From: Nonomuraea polychroma
GTDB taxonomy: Bacteria > Actinomycetota > Actinomycetes > Streptosporangiales > Streptosporangiaceae
NCBI RefSeq assembly: GCF_004011505.1
Contig: NZ_SAUN01000001.1
Location: 496,001 to 560,000 of the forward strand
DNA: 64,000 nucleotides
Reading direction: 5' to 3'
The position numbers and the translations under genes are program-made. Within the stretch, counting starts at the first letter, position 1. Each line of letters opens with the position of its first letter. The notes below the pieces were generated by a model, which worked only from the letters and a program-made list of their open reading frames with translations, was not told the origin of the DNA and ran no database searches. Below are positions 18,866 to 27,934 of this stretch, piece by piece.

Positions 18866-19837
18866 ATGGCGGGAAGCGATCCAGCACCTGTGACCTTGGT
18901 CCTCGGCGATGAGGAATTGCTGGCCGAGCGGGCGGTGAGCGGCATCGTGGCGGCGGCGCGGGCCGCTGATCCGGACGTCGAGGTGCACGACCTCGTGGGG
19001 AGCAAGGTGACCACAGGGGAGCTGACGCAGTTGACCTCGCCGTCGCTCTTCGGCGATCGGTCCGTGGTGGTGATCCGGTCGGCGCAGGATCTGGCGAAAG
19101 AGGTCATCGCCGAGGTCGTGACCTATGCCAAGCAGCCGGCCGACGACACCGTGCTCGTGCTGGCGCACCCGGGCGGGGTGAAGGGCAAGGCGCTGGTCGA
19201 CGGGGTGAAGAAGGCCAAGGCCGCGGTGATCACGATCAACAAGGTCACCAAGGCGGGGGAGCGGCTGGACTTCATCAAGGGGGAGTTCAAGCGGGCGGGG
19301 CGGAGCATTTCGGGAGATGCCGCGCAGGCGTTGCTCGACGCTGTCGGCCATGACTTGCGGGAGCTGGCGGCGGCGTGCAGCCAGCTGGCGTTCGACACCG
19401 AGGACAAGACGATCAGTGCGGCGGCCGTCGCGCGCTATCACAAGGGGCGGGCTGAGGTCACCGGGTTCAACGTGGCCGACTCGGCGATCGAAGGGCGGCT
19501 GGGCGACGCTCTGGAGCAGCTGCGGTGGGCGCTCGGGACCGGGGTCGCTCCAGTGTTGCTGGTGAGTGCCTTGGCCGGGGGGCTGAGGTCGCTCGCCAAG
19601 GTGGGGAGTGCGCCGCGCAATCTCCGGGGCGGGCAGTTGGCGAGCCATGTCGGGATGCCGCCGTGGAAGGTGGATCGGGTGAGGCGGCAGCTCAACGGGT
19701 GGGGGCCGGAGGGGTTGTCGAGGGCCATCCAGGCGGTGGCCGACGCGGACGAGCAGGTCAAGGGTGGGGGAGCGGATCCGGCGTACGCACTGGAGCATAC
19801 GGTGCAGGTCATCGTGGCCAGCCGTACGGGGAGGTAG
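18866..19837 (+). CDS. holA: DNA polymerase III delta subunit
   Basis: A 323-residue clamp-loader delta subunit, the wrench that opens the sliding clamp. It starts VTLVLGDEELLAERAV, has the conserved LFGDRSVVVIRSAQDL block, the QALLDAVGHDLRELAAACSQ-type region and a C-terminal helical collar domain (QVKGGGADPAYALEH). The frame is open 84 codons further upstream, but ATG 18866 fits the family's N-terminus. Position after comEC is the usual actinobacterial arrangement. Confidence 0.92.
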   Translation: MAGSDPAPVTLVLGDEELLAERAVSGIVAAARAADPDVEVHDLVGSKVTTGELTQLTSPSLFGDRSVVVIRSAQDLAKEVIAEVVTYAKQPADDTVLVLAHPGGVKGKALVDGVKKAKAAVITINKVTKAGERLDFIKGEFKRAGRSISGDAAQALLDAVGHDLRELAAACSQLAFDTEDKTISAAAVARYHKGRAEVTGFNVADSAIEGRLGDALEQLRWALGTGVAPVLLVSALAGGLRSLAKVGSAPRNLRGGQLASHVGMPPWKVDRVRRQLNGWGPEGLSRAIQAVADADEQVKGGGADPAYALEHTVQVIVASRTGR

Positions 19838-20190
19838 GGCCCCGGCGCCTGCGCCAGAAAGACAGGTGCCTGTGCTGGAGCCATGTGCGCGCCAGCACGG
19901 AGGCACGTGCGCGGTGCCGAGGGGCGTGCGCGGTGCCGAAGGGCGTGCGCGGTGCCGAAGGGCGTGCGCGGTGCCGAAGGGCGTGCGCGGTGCCGAAGGG
20001 CGTGCGCGGTGCCGAAGGATGCGCGCGGTCTGGAGGCGCGTGCGCAGCATGGAGGCAGGCGTGCCTGGGCCGGAGGTGCGGCGGCGGGTCGGGTGCTTGG
20101 GCTTCGGGGCGCGGCACGTGACCGTCCTTACCCCGCCTGTTCCGTGGAGGCTGCGGTGGTGGAGGCGGGCGTCCGGGTCGGCCGCCGAGG
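19838..20190 (+). other. Convergent intergenic region with a minisatellite
   Basis: The gap of 353 bases lies between holA and an oppositely transcribed ABC ATPase gene. A third of it is the 19-bp tandem array described separately. The frames open through the array translate to repetitive Arg/Ala/Gly/Cys sequence and are not real genes. No U-rich terminator is seen. Confidence 0.6.
19906..20019 (+). repeat. Six tandem copies of a 19-bp unit
   Basis: The unit CGTGCGCGGTGCCGAAGGG is repeated head to tail at 19906, 19925, 19944, 19963, 19982 and 20001. Copies 2-5 are identical; the first and last differ at one base each. There are no spacers, so it is a minisatellite and not a CRISPR array. It lies between two convergent genes. 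Confidence 0.92.
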
Positions 20191-20883
20191 TCAGGTCAGT
20201 GCTGCCTCGCGGACCACGCCGTCGCTGATCTCCAGGACGCGGTCGGCCAGCGTGATCAGGCTCGGGTCGTGGGTGGCGACCAGGGCCGTGACGCCCTCGC
20301 TGCGTACGAGGGCCCGCAGCAGTTCCATGATCTGCCGCCCGGTCTGCGAATCCAGTTGCCCCGTCGGCTCGTCGGCCACGAGCAGCCGCGGCCGGTTCGC
20401 CAGTGACCTGGCGATCGCCACCCGCTGCCGCTGCCCGCCCGACAGCTCGTACGGCCGCTGGTTGGCGTGCGGTTCCAGTCCCACCAGGGCGAGCAGCATG
20501 CGGATGCGGGCTTCGCGTTCCTCGGCCGGCATCCGTATCAGCCGCATCGGCACCCCCACGTTCTCGGCCGCCGACAACACCGGGATCAGCCCGAACGACT
20601 GGAACACGAACCCGACCACGTCCCTGCGCAGCTCCAGCAGCGACTCCTCCGACATCGCCGTGACGTCGTTCCCGGACACGACGACCCGTCCAGCGTCCGG
20701 CCGGTCCAGGCCGCCGATCTGGTTGAGCAGGGTCGTCTTGCCGGAGCCGGAGCGGCCCCTGATCGCGACCAGTTCCCCGGGGAAGATCGAGAACGACACG
20801 TCGCGCAGCGCCACGACCTCCTTGGGCCCGCTCCGGTAGACCTTGCGCAGCCCTTCCACCACGACCAGGGGCGAATCAGTCAT
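20191..20883 (-). CDS. ABC transporter ATPase (MacB/LolD type)
   Basis: A 230-residue ATPase. Walker A GRSGSGKTTL (about residue 43), Q-loop FVFQSFGLIP, signature LSGGQRQR, Walker B LLVADEPTGQLDSQTG and H-loop ATHDPS are all intact. The D-loop pattern is that of ATPases partnering FtsX/MacB-type permeases. Its start lies inside the end of the preceding ATPase gene (8-base overlap). It is the last gene of a four-gene operon with two permeases, so this could supply the second ATPase of a heterodimer. Substrate unknown. Confidence 0.9.
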   Translation of the reverse strand: MTDSPLVVVEGLRKVYRSGPKEVVALRDVSFSIFPGELVAIRGRSGSGKTTLLNQIGGLDRPDAGRVVVSGNDVTAMSEESLLELRRDVVGFVFQSFGLIPVLSAAENVGVPMRLIRMPAEEREARIRMLLALVGLEPHANQRPYELSGGQRQRVAIARSLANRPRLLVADEPTGQLDSQTGRQIMELLRALVRSEGVTALVATHDPSLITLADRVLEISDGVVREAALT

Positions 20884-21796
20884 TGGAGGGCTCCTCTCGG
20901 GCCGGCCAGACGCCGATGTGGTCGGATTCGAGCTCCAACCGCACCCGGCGTTCCATGTGGAGGGCGTTCATGAAGTCGCGCGGCAGCTGAAGCCGGCCGA
21001 CGCGGTCGAGCACGGCGTACTCCTCGGCGATGATCTGCCCCTCGGCGCCCTCGCGCCGCAGCGTCTCGCTGCTGGTACGCCCGTCGCGAATGCCCACCGT
21101 CCGGTCGACCTGCTCCGACACCAGCGGGTCGTGCGTCACGATGACCACGGTCACCCCCAGCTCCCTGTTGGCCGTGCGCAGCGCCTCGAAGACCTGCTCC
21201 GACGTCTCGCTGTCCAGCTCGCCCGTGGGCTCGTCGGCCAGGATGAGCTGCGGGGAGTTGGCCAGCGCGACGGCGATGGCGACGCGCTGCTGTTCGCCGC
21301 CCGACATTTCGGCGACTTTCCGGTTGGCGCAGGAGCCCACGCCCAGCAGCTCCAGGAGCTTTATGGCCCGGCCCTTCCGCGCGGCGCCGGCCAGCTTCAT
21401 CGGCAGCTCGACGTTCTCCCGGGCGTTCAGGTACGGCAGCAGGTTGCGCGCCGTCTGCTGCCAGATGAACCCGACCACGGAACGCCGATACCGGAGCCGG
21501 TCCCGAGGGCTCATCGACAGCAGGTCCATGCCCGCCACCCTGGCCACCCCCGCCGTCGGCACGTCCAGCCCGGACAGCACGTTGAGCAGCGTCGACTTGC
21601 CCGACCCCGACGCCCCGACGATGGCGACCAGCTCGCCCTTGTCGATGACGAGGTCCAAGCCCTGCAGCGCGACGACCTCGACGCCTTCGGTCTTGTAGAT
21701 GCGTACGAGGTTGTCGCACACGATGTGCGCGTCACCGCCGAACGCGGCCTTCTTCCGCGCGGCCCTGGCTTCGAGCTCGGACAGGGTCGGGTTCAT
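20876..21796 (-). CDS. ABC transporter ATPase with AbrB-like C-terminal tail
   Basis: A 306-residue ATPase with Walker A GASGSGKSTL, Q-loop region GFIWQQTARNLLPY, signature MSGGEQQR, Walker B LILADEPTGELDSET and H-loop VTHDP. Beyond the usual 230-residue domain it has a tail (about 258-306) reading AVLDRVGRLQLPRDFMNAL and then MERRVRLELESDHIGVWP. This follows the AbrB/SpoVT swapped-hairpin pattern (D.aGRi.lP...r..l....vele...). The tail might be a dimerisation element, or could bind DNA; both are inference. The ATG start overlaps the permease stop by four bases. Confidence 0.88.
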   Translation of the reverse strand: MNPTLSELEARAARKKAAFGGDAHIVCDNLVRIYKTEGVEVVALQGLDLVIDKGELVAIVGASGSGKSTLLNVLSGLDVPTAGVARVAGMDLLSMSPRDRLRYRRSVVGFIWQQTARNLLPYLNARENVELPMKLAGAARKGRAIKLLELLGVGSCANRKVAEMSGGEQQRVAIAVALANSPQLILADEPTGELDSETSEQVFEALRTANRELGVTVVIVTHDPLVSEQVDRTVGIRDGRTSSETLRREGAEGQIIAEEYAVLDRVGRLQLPRDFMNALHMERRVRLELESDHIGVWPAREEPSND

Positions 21797-24366
21797 GTGG
21801 AATCTCCCACTCGGAGTACGGCGCCGAGGTTGCGACGGCGGCCGATGGCGGTATGCGCGTACGCGCCGAGCGCCGCGGCGACGATCAGCGCCGCCGCCAG
21901 CGCACCGGGCGTGAGCAGGTCGGGAGAGTAGTCCCCGACCGGCAGGTCCCCCGCGTACGCCGACAGGTCCACACCGGGCCCCAGCGCGGCCGGCAACCCC
22001 AGCCCCAGCCCGAGCCCCACCAGCGAGGTGACGAGCACCATGGGAAGCACCTCCAGCACGGTCAGCCGCCGCGCCTGCCGCTCCGACAGCCCGAGCGTAC
22101 GCAGGAACGACACCGCCCTGGTCCGGTCGGCGGCTCCGACGACCAGCGACAGGACGACGGCCACCAGCGCGTACAGCCCCAGCGCCACCGTCACCACGAT
22201 CAGCGTGGAGCGCACCGCGCCGGTGAGCGGATCCTCCCGGATGACGGCCAGCGCCCGCTCCTGCGAGTCCACGGTCGACGCCGGCACCATCCGCGCCAGC
22301 TCGGCCAGCGGGACGTCACCCTTGATCAGCAACGTGTTCACCTCGAGCCGGGGCAGCGCGCTCGGGGACATGACGATGAACTTCCCGCTGGACCAGAATC
22401 CGGGGACCGCGTCGATCACACCCTGGGGGGTCAGCCGAGGCCGCCCCAGCCACCCGATCTCGAACGCGCCTCGCCCCCGCAGCTCGGGCGAGACCAGCGC
22501 GGACGTGTCGCCGGACAGCGTCGGCAGGCTGATGGGCGTGCCCGCGACGAGCCGCTGCCACTGTGCCATGTCCACCGCGATGGCGGCGGCCCACTCGGGG
22601 ACGTCCGCGAGCTGCACCCGCCCCGTCTGCGCGACCACCACCTGCTCCACACCGTCCGTCGCGCGTACCTTCTCGATGACGGAGGCCTGGATCTCCCCGA
22701 CCGACGTCACCTTGATCGGCGCGCCCACCTGCTGCCAGGACGCCCGTACCTGGGTGCTCGCGATCCCGCTGGAGATCACCGTCGCGAACACCGACACCGC
22801 CAGCGCCGGCAGCAGGATCAGCACCGGCAGCCCGCTGGCGGAGCGTGCCCTGGCCGCCCTGGTCAGTCCCAGGAACGGCACGGCGGAACGGCCTCGCCCG
22901 GCCAGCCGGACGAGCAGCCGCAGCGGGTACGGGTAGCAGCGCAACGTGATGAGCGCGGCCGCGAGCGTCAGCGCGACCGGCACCAGCAACAGGAACGGGT
23001 CCTGGGACAACCCGCGTTCCCGCAGCAGGTACGCCCCCGCCAGCGCCAGCCCCACGACCAGCACCTCCAGCGTGACCCGCCGGGGGGACGGCCGGGCCGC
23101 GGCCACGTCGTCGCGCCGCTCGTGCAGCGGCGTACGATGCGCGAGCGACACCCGGACCGCCGCGAACACCACGGCCGTGACCACCACGACCGCCGGGCCT
23201 GCATGCACGACGGGCAGCACCGGCCCGGGCACGAGGAACGACAGGGCATACCCGGCGAGGGCCGCGGGCGCCACGGCGAGCGCGGTCAGCGCCGCCCCGG
23301 CGCCGGCCACCTGCCGCAGCGACCCACCCCGGGCCCGCGCCAGCCCCAGCGGGTGCTCCATCCGGTCGGTCAGCAACCGCACGCCCAGCACGATCACGCC
23401 GAGCGCGACCGCGAGCAGCCCCCCGAGCGCCAGGAAAATCACGGTCTGCGCACTGGCCAGCGCGGCGCTGAAGTCGCCGAGCAGGTTGGGCAGCCCGGTG
23501 TCCAAGCGGTGCGGGCTGGGGCTCACCACCTGGACCGGCATCAGCCGCTCCAGCTCGGTGACCGCCGCTGCGACGTCCGGCACGGCCAGCGCGCTCGCGG
23601 CCCGCCCGTCGAGGGGAAGGACCCACCGGTAGGTGAGGTGGCGGGACTCGCCGCTCAGCGCGGTCAGCCCCGCGTCGGACATCACCGTCGTGACGTGGTA
23701 CTCGAAGTCCAGCCCGCCCGGCGGCAACTGCCTGGAGACGTGCAGGACGTCGGCGTGGTGACTCCAGTAACGATCGTCCGGGTTCTTGGCCTTGAAGAGG
23801 CCGACGATCTTCACGGCGACGTAGTCGCTCTCGCCCAGCACCTTGGTCTGGCCGATCCCGAGGCCCATCTCGCGGACGGCCTCCTCCACGACGCCCACCT
23901 CGATCAGCGGGATCGTCTCGCCCTCGTGGCGCGTCGTGGACAGCGGGCCGGGCGCCCGCCCCCGCACCCACTCCACCCGCTGGTCGGCGTCGGACAGCCA
24001 GCCGAGGTTGATGTACGTCCGCCCGCTGGTCCCGGCGACGGGCGTGCGGGAGGTCTTGGCGCTCATGTGACCGGTGGGCGCGAGCAGGGGCCGCAGCGCC
24101 GCGGGGACGATCTGGCGCCATTGAGGGTAGAGGGATGCGAACTGGCCACGCTCGTGCAGATCCTGTTCGGGGGAACGCGGCTCCGAGGCCACAGTCAGGT
24201 CCGTCTGCACGGCGGGGGCGGTGGTCAGCGACCTGCGCAGCGCCTCGTCGAACGACGCCTGCGTCGCGCGGGGCAGCCCGGCGACGAGCAGGCAGGCGAC
24301 CGCACTCAGCGCGATGAGCACGGTCAGCGTGCCCGCGTTCGCCCGGGCCAGGAGGGGAATCCTCAC
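21793..24366 (-). CDS. FtsX-like ABC transporter permease
   Basis: An 857-residue permease. After an N-terminal membrane helix (LTVLIALSAVACLLVAGL) comes a large extracytoplasmic region, then a first helix group starting TVIFLALGGLLAVALGVIVLG, further helices, a second extracytoplasmic region and a final FtsX domain (LIVVTVALGLYALVAVVLSLVV to the end). That duplicated FtsX layout is typical of MacB-like exporters. The frame stays open far upstream, but GTG 24366 overlaps the stop of the preceding permease gene (GTGA), which fits the operon. Substrate unknown; lipoprotein, lipid or peptide export are possibilities. Confidence 0.88.
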   Translation of the reverse strand: MRIPLLARANAGTLTVLIALSAVACLLVAGLPRATQASFDEALRRSLTTAPAVQTDLTVASEPRSPEQDLHERGQFASLYPQWRQIVPAALRPLLAPTGHMSAKTSRTPVAGTSGRTYINLGWLSDADQRVEWVRGRAPGPLSTTRHEGETIPLIEVGVVEEAVREMGLGIGQTKVLGESDYVAVKIVGLFKAKNPDDRYWSHHADVLHVSRQLPPGGLDFEYHVTTVMSDAGLTALSGESRHLTYRWVLPLDGRAASALAVPDVAAAVTELERLMPVQVVSPSPHRLDTGLPNLLGDFSAALASAQTVIFLALGGLLAVALGVIVLGVRLLTDRMEHPLGLARARGGSLRQVAGAGAALTALAVAPAALAGYALSFLVPGPVLPVVHAGPAVVVVTAVVFAAVRVSLAHRTPLHERRDDVAAARPSPRRVTLEVLVVGLALAGAYLLRERGLSQDPFLLLVPVALTLAAALITLRCYPYPLRLLVRLAGRGRSAVPFLGLTRAARARSASGLPVLILLPALAVSVFATVISSGIASTQVRASWQQVGAPIKVTSVGEIQASVIEKVRATDGVEQVVVAQTGRVQLADVPEWAAAIAVDMAQWQRLVAGTPISLPTLSGDTSALVSPELRGRGAFEIGWLGRPRLTPQGVIDAVPGFWSSGKFIVMSPSALPRLEVNTLLIKGDVPLAELARMVPASTVDSQERALAVIREDPLTGAVRSTLIVVTVALGLYALVAVVLSLVVGAADRTRAVSFLRTLGLSERQARRLTVLEVLPMVLVTSLVGLGLGLGLPAALGPGVDLSAYAGDLPVGDYSPDLLTPGALAAALIVAAALGAYAHTAIGRRRNLGAVLRVGDST

Positions 24367-27300
24367 CGCTCCTCCACGACGTGCCCACGCCGCAGGCGTC
24401 GCGCCAGCCCGGCGACGATCGCGAACAGCACCCCGGTCATCAGCGCCAGCATCGCCGCCGTGGCCGCCCACGGAATGTCGAGCAGCACGCCGGGGGTCAC
24501 CGCCGCCGCCTGTCCGGTCAGCACGATGTGCGGCACCACCAGCGTCCCGACGGCCACGGCGAGTCCGGTGCCGGCCGCCAGCGACAGCCCGATGACGAAC
24601 GCCTGCTCCGTCGCCAGCAGCCCGAGCACCTGCCGGGAACTGGTCCCGAGCGCCCGCAACACGGCGAACTCCGCTCTCCGCTCCCGTGCCGCGACCGCCG
24701 CGTTCACCAGGAATCCGAGCGTCGCGAACCCGAGTGCCGCGGCGAACCCCAGCATGAGCGCCCCTTGCAGCCCGCTGGCCAGCGGGTCGTCCCGCAGCGC
24801 GGCGGCCAGCTCCCGCTGGTCGACCGCGGTCACGTCCCATCCGGGGCTCTTGCGAAGCGCCGCTCGCGCCGGATCGGTGTCGTCGGCGGCGAGCCACCAC
24901 TCGGTGGCCGGCCTGGGCTGCTCGGCCGCGGCCAGCTCGTGCGCCTGCAGCGTCCCCCAGTCGGCGAGCACAGCCTTCTGCCCGGCCGCGGCCGTCGGCA
25001 TGCTCTGTACGACACCCACCACCTTGACCTGCAGGACCCGGCCGGCGAGGCTGATCCGCCCGGCCTTTCCGGCCCCCATCTTGAGTGCGGTGGCGAGGTC
25101 GGCGGTAAGCACCACGGGCAGCGGCCCGAGCTGCTTCAGCGGCCCGAAGGCGATCACGCCGGGCACGTCGCCGGAGGGCCGGGGCACCGCCACGTCCTGG
25201 CCGTCCGCGCTCAGCCCGCCCAGCCTCAGCCCGGCCGGCGAGCTCGCGACGACGCCGCGCAGCGACAGCGGGTACGTGATCTTCCCGGACCGCCCGGCCG
25301 GCGACCGCAGATCGAGCTCCAACTGGTTCTCGCCCTTCCGCAGCACGCCGAGGGGCAGGTCCCGCCACACGCCCAGCGCGTCGGACAGCACCAGCCGCGC
25401 CGGGACTTCGGCGTCCGCCTCGACCCGCACGACGAGCATACGAGGCTGCCCGGGAAGGTCCAGCTTGCCCGCCTGCCTGCCGACGAGGGCCCGGGACATG
25501 TCGGCGACCGTCTGCGCCGACAGGTCGGGACGCAGCTGGAACAGCTCACCGAGCTGGGCCGCGTCGAGGCCGAGCAGCAGCGTGTCCTCGTTGCTCACCT
25601 CGGTCTGCCCGCGAAAGGCGGGAGAGGCCGCGGTGACGCCTGGCAGAGCGCTGAACACCGTGCCCCGCCCGAGCGACCCCAGCTCCGGCCCGTCCGGCGG
25701 CCCCGACAGCCGCAGGTCGGCGCCGGCCTGGTGGCGGGCCTGGTCGAGTTGCGAGGCCCGCCAGGTGGCGGCGGTGGTCATGGAGAGGATGCCGATCGCG
25801 ATCGCCATGGTCAGCAGCAGCGCGGGACCGCCGTACCTGAGCGGCCGTCTACTGACCTGCCACGCCCCCAGCGCGGGGGCGAGCGCGGGCCGCCGGGAGG
25901 TCAGCCGCTCGGCCAGCCGCGAAACGCGCGGCACCAGCCGCAGCCCCAGCATGCCGCCCGCGAGCAACGCCAGCGCGGGTCCCGAGATGATGAGCGGGTC
26001 GATGCCGAGCCCGCCCGCCGCCGTCGCGGTGACCGGCGCGCCGTAGCGCCGCAGCTGCCAGATCGCCAGCGCGGCCACCGCGAGCAGCCCCAGGTCCGCG
26101 CCGGCCCGCTCGATCAGCCCGCGCACGCCGCCGCGGCCACGCGCCGACAGCTCCTCCACGTACGTGCGCCGCGCGCCCGCCAGGGCCGGCAACATCAGCA
26201 GCACGGCAGAGGCCAGGGCCACGCCGAAGGACACGAGGAACGTGCCGAGGTCGGCGGACGGCGCCAGACGCACCCCCGAGGCCCTGAGCCACGGCAACTG
26301 GTTGACCAGCGCGAGCAGCGGCGGGCCCAGGAACGGCGCGACGACCGCGCACGGCAGCGCCACCAGCAGCGCCTCGCCCCCGGCCAGCGCGGCCAGGCGG
26401 ATCGTGCCCGCGCCGCGCGAGCGCAGCAGCGCCACCTCCATGCGGCGGTGGTCGGCCAGCAGCCGCGCGGTGAGCATCAGCGCGTACCCGGCCAGCAACA
26501 GCAGCTGCAGCACCGGGATCAGCATGGTCGAGCGGGCCACCAGCGCCGCGGTGTCGAGCTGGGTGAGGACCTCCGGCAGGCGGCTGGCGACCACGCAGCT
26601 CACGCAGCCGGCCGCCGTCAGCCGCTCGCCCGCCTGGCCCACCGCGTCCGCCATCGGGCGCAGCCGCTCGGGCGTCAGCGCGCTCAGGTCGGGCTCCGCC
26701 GTCCAGACGGTCCTGACGCTGGTCGCGAAGCGCGCCACGAACGTCTCCCGCGCCACCATCAACGGCCCATAGGTGGTGAAGTCGCCGCGCTCGACGCCCC
26801 TGCTCAGCAACTGCTCGCCCGCCCAGCGCTCGTCCGACGTGTCGCGGAGCTGGAAGACGCCGACGATGCGGACCGTGACCGGGCGCGGATCGAGCCTGCC
26901 CTTCGTGACGAACTCCCTGCCGACCTCGAACCCGGTGGCCGAGGACGCCGGCAGCGAGATCGCCGCCTCGATCGTCGATCCGCCGGCGCGCGGCCAGGTG
27001 CCGGAGATCAGCTCGGCGTGCCGGTCGAGCCCGTCATGGCTGCCGAACCTGAGCAGCTCGGGCTGCTGCTCGCCTTCCTGGCCCGGCATGACGTACGAGT
27101 CGGAGCGGAAGCTGGTGGTGATCGCAGGGACCGCGGCGTAGGCGCGGGCGAGCTCGTCCCGCACCGCCCGGTCGTACCTGGGAAAGGTCTCGGCGGTGAT
27201 CTGGGCGCCCACGGTGGCGGCCGTCTGCCGGTACGAAGCCTGCTCCATCGTCCTGCGGACACCGGCGTCGGCGATGGAGGAGGCGTACATGGTCAAGGCG

Positions 27301-27404
27301 ACCAACGTGGTGGTCGCCAGGAGAATCGACCCGAGCGCGGCCAGCAGGAGCAACGGCTCGTTGAACGCCCTCTTGACGATCACCGGCCCCCGCATGTGTC
27401 CCAT
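24363..27404 (-). CDS. Large FtsX-like ABC transporter permease
   Basis: A 1013-residue permease heading a four-gene ABC operon. It has an N-terminal membrane helix (LLLLAALGSILLATTTLVAL), a large extracytoplasmic domain with a Cys pair (AAGCVSCVV), a central helix bundle, a second soluble domain, and a C-terminal FtsX domain (ALMLGFAAALGFATLGFLVN onward). Start ATG 27404, with ATG 27395 in frame as an alternative. It lies after the rpsT terminator with its own promoter space of about 100 bases. The substrate is unknown. It interrupts the common holA-rpsT adjacency. Confidence 0.87.
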   Translation of the reverse strand: MGHMRGPVIVKRAFNEPLLLLAALGSILLATTTLVALTMYASSIADAGVRRTMEQASYRQTAATVGAQITAETFPRYDRAVRDELARAYAAVPAITTSFRSDSYVMPGQEGEQQPELLRFGSHDGLDRHAELISGTWPRAGGSTIEAAISLPASSATGFEVGREFVTKGRLDPRPVTVRIVGVFQLRDTSDERWAGEQLLSRGVERGDFTTYGPLMVARETFVARFATSVRTVWTAEPDLSALTPERLRPMADAVGQAGERLTAAGCVSCVVASRLPEVLTQLDTAALVARSTMLIPVLQLLLLAGYALMLTARLLADHRRMEVALLRSRGAGTIRLAALAGGEALLVALPCAVVAPFLGPPLLALVNQLPWLRASGVRLAPSADLGTFLVSFGVALASAVLLMLPALAGARRTYVEELSARGRGGVRGLIERAGADLGLLAVAALAIWQLRRYGAPVTATAAGGLGIDPLIISGPALALLAGGMLGLRLVPRVSRLAERLTSRRPALAPALGAWQVSRRPLRYGGPALLLTMAIAIGILSMTTAATWRASQLDQARHQAGADLRLSGPPDGPELGSLGRGTVFSALPGVTAASPAFRGQTEVSNEDTLLLGLDAAQLGELFQLRPDLSAQTVADMSRALVGRQAGKLDLPGQPRMLVVRVEADAEVPARLVLSDALGVWRDLPLGVLRKGENQLELDLRSPAGRSGKITYPLSLRGVVASSPAGLRLGGLSADGQDVAVPRPSGDVPGVIAFGPLKQLGPLPVVLTADLATALKMGAGKAGRISLAGRVLQVKVVGVVQSMPTAAAGQKAVLADWGTLQAHELAAAEQPRPATEWWLAADDTDPARAALRKSPGWDVTAVDQRELAAALRDDPLASGLQGALMLGFAAALGFATLGFLVNAAVAARERRAEFAVLRALGTSSRQVLGLLATEQAFVIGLSLAAGTGLAVAVGTLVVPHIVLTGQAAAVTPGVLLDIPWAATAAMLALMTGVLFAIVAGLARRLRRGHVVEER

Positions 27405-27505
27405 TCAAAGCGCCCGGGGCCGAAGGCCGGAAGGTGATCACTGCAACGGTGACGCACCCGGTATGGCGATGTGATATCGAAATCGTGACAAAACCGTACG
27501 CAAAA

Positions 27506-27533
27506 ACGCCGCACCCCTGAACGGGTGCGGCGT
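27506..27533 (-). terminator. Intrinsic terminator of rpsT
   Basis: On the minus strand an 11-bp perfect stem, ACGCCGCACCC with GGGTGCGGCGT around a six-base loop, is followed directly by a run of five T. It starts 15 bases after the rpsT stop. This is a textbook rho-independent terminator, unusual for its U-run in such a GC-rich genome. Confidence 0.93.
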
Positions 27534-27548
27534 CTGCCGTGCCAGGTG

Positions 27549-27821
27549 TTACTTGGCGGCGGCCAGCGCGGCGGCCTGCTTGGCGATCGCCGACTTGCGG
27601 TTGGCAGCCTGGTTCTTGTGGATGACGCCCTTGCTGGCGGCCTTGTCCAGCTGGCGGGCGGCGGCCTTCTGCAGTGCCGCAGCCTGCTCGACGTCGCCCT
27701 GCTCGGCGGCCTCGCGGAACTTGCGGACAGCGGTCTTCAGAGAAGACTTGACCGCCTTGTTGCGCAGACGAGCCTTCTCGTTCTGCTTGTTGCGCTTGAT
27801 CTGGGACTTGATGTTCGCCAC
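27549..27821 (-). CDS. rpsT: Ribosomal protein bS20
   Basis: A 90-residue, Lys/Arg/Ala-rich small-subunit protein that binds 16S rRNA early in assembly. It opens [20 protein letters not shown], has [15 protein letters not shown], and ends with an Ala/Lys-rich tail. I start it at GTG 27821, with GAGG seven bases upstream; the in-frame ATG further upstream would add 22 residues foreign to the family. It has its own terminator. Its place between holA and lepA is conserved, although here an ABC operon separates it from holA. Confidence 0.96.
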   Translation of the reverse strand: MANIKSQIKRNKQNEKARLRNKAVKSSLKTAVRKFREAAEQGDVEQAAALQKAAARQLDKAASKGVIHKNQAANRKSAIAKQAAALAAAK

Positions 27822-27905
27822 GAAGAAGCCTCGGTGAAAGTCTGAGTGATTGGATGGGGCGCGCGGGCTCGAGAGAGGGCGCGCCACACGCAGTTGTACA
27901 GGTTA

Positions 27906-27934
27906 CCAATAACCCAGGGGCCTGCTCAAATCAA
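27906..27934 (-). promoter_or_regulatory. Possible rpsT promoter
   Basis: On the minus strand TTGATT (27934-27929), a 17-base spacer and TATTGG (27911-27906) lie about 85 bases before the rpsT start. The -35 overlaps the stop codon of the upstream gene. The -10 is a weak match to consensus, so this is tentative. Confidence 0.3.

Noticed and set aside
19906..20019. Possible CRISPR array
   Set aside because: The repeats are directly adjacent with no spacers, and no cas gene is present.
21793..25368. A 1191-codon version of the second permease
   Set aside because: The first 330 residues are antiframe sequence of the upstream permease; the GTGA overlap at 24363-24366 gives the start.
21853..26046. 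A plus-strand open frame of about 1400 codons antisense to the permease genes
   Set aside because: Very long antisense frames are common in GC-rich DNA. The translation is Arg/Gly/Pro/His-rich without domain motifs, and the minus strand carries clear FtsX permeases with operon overlaps.
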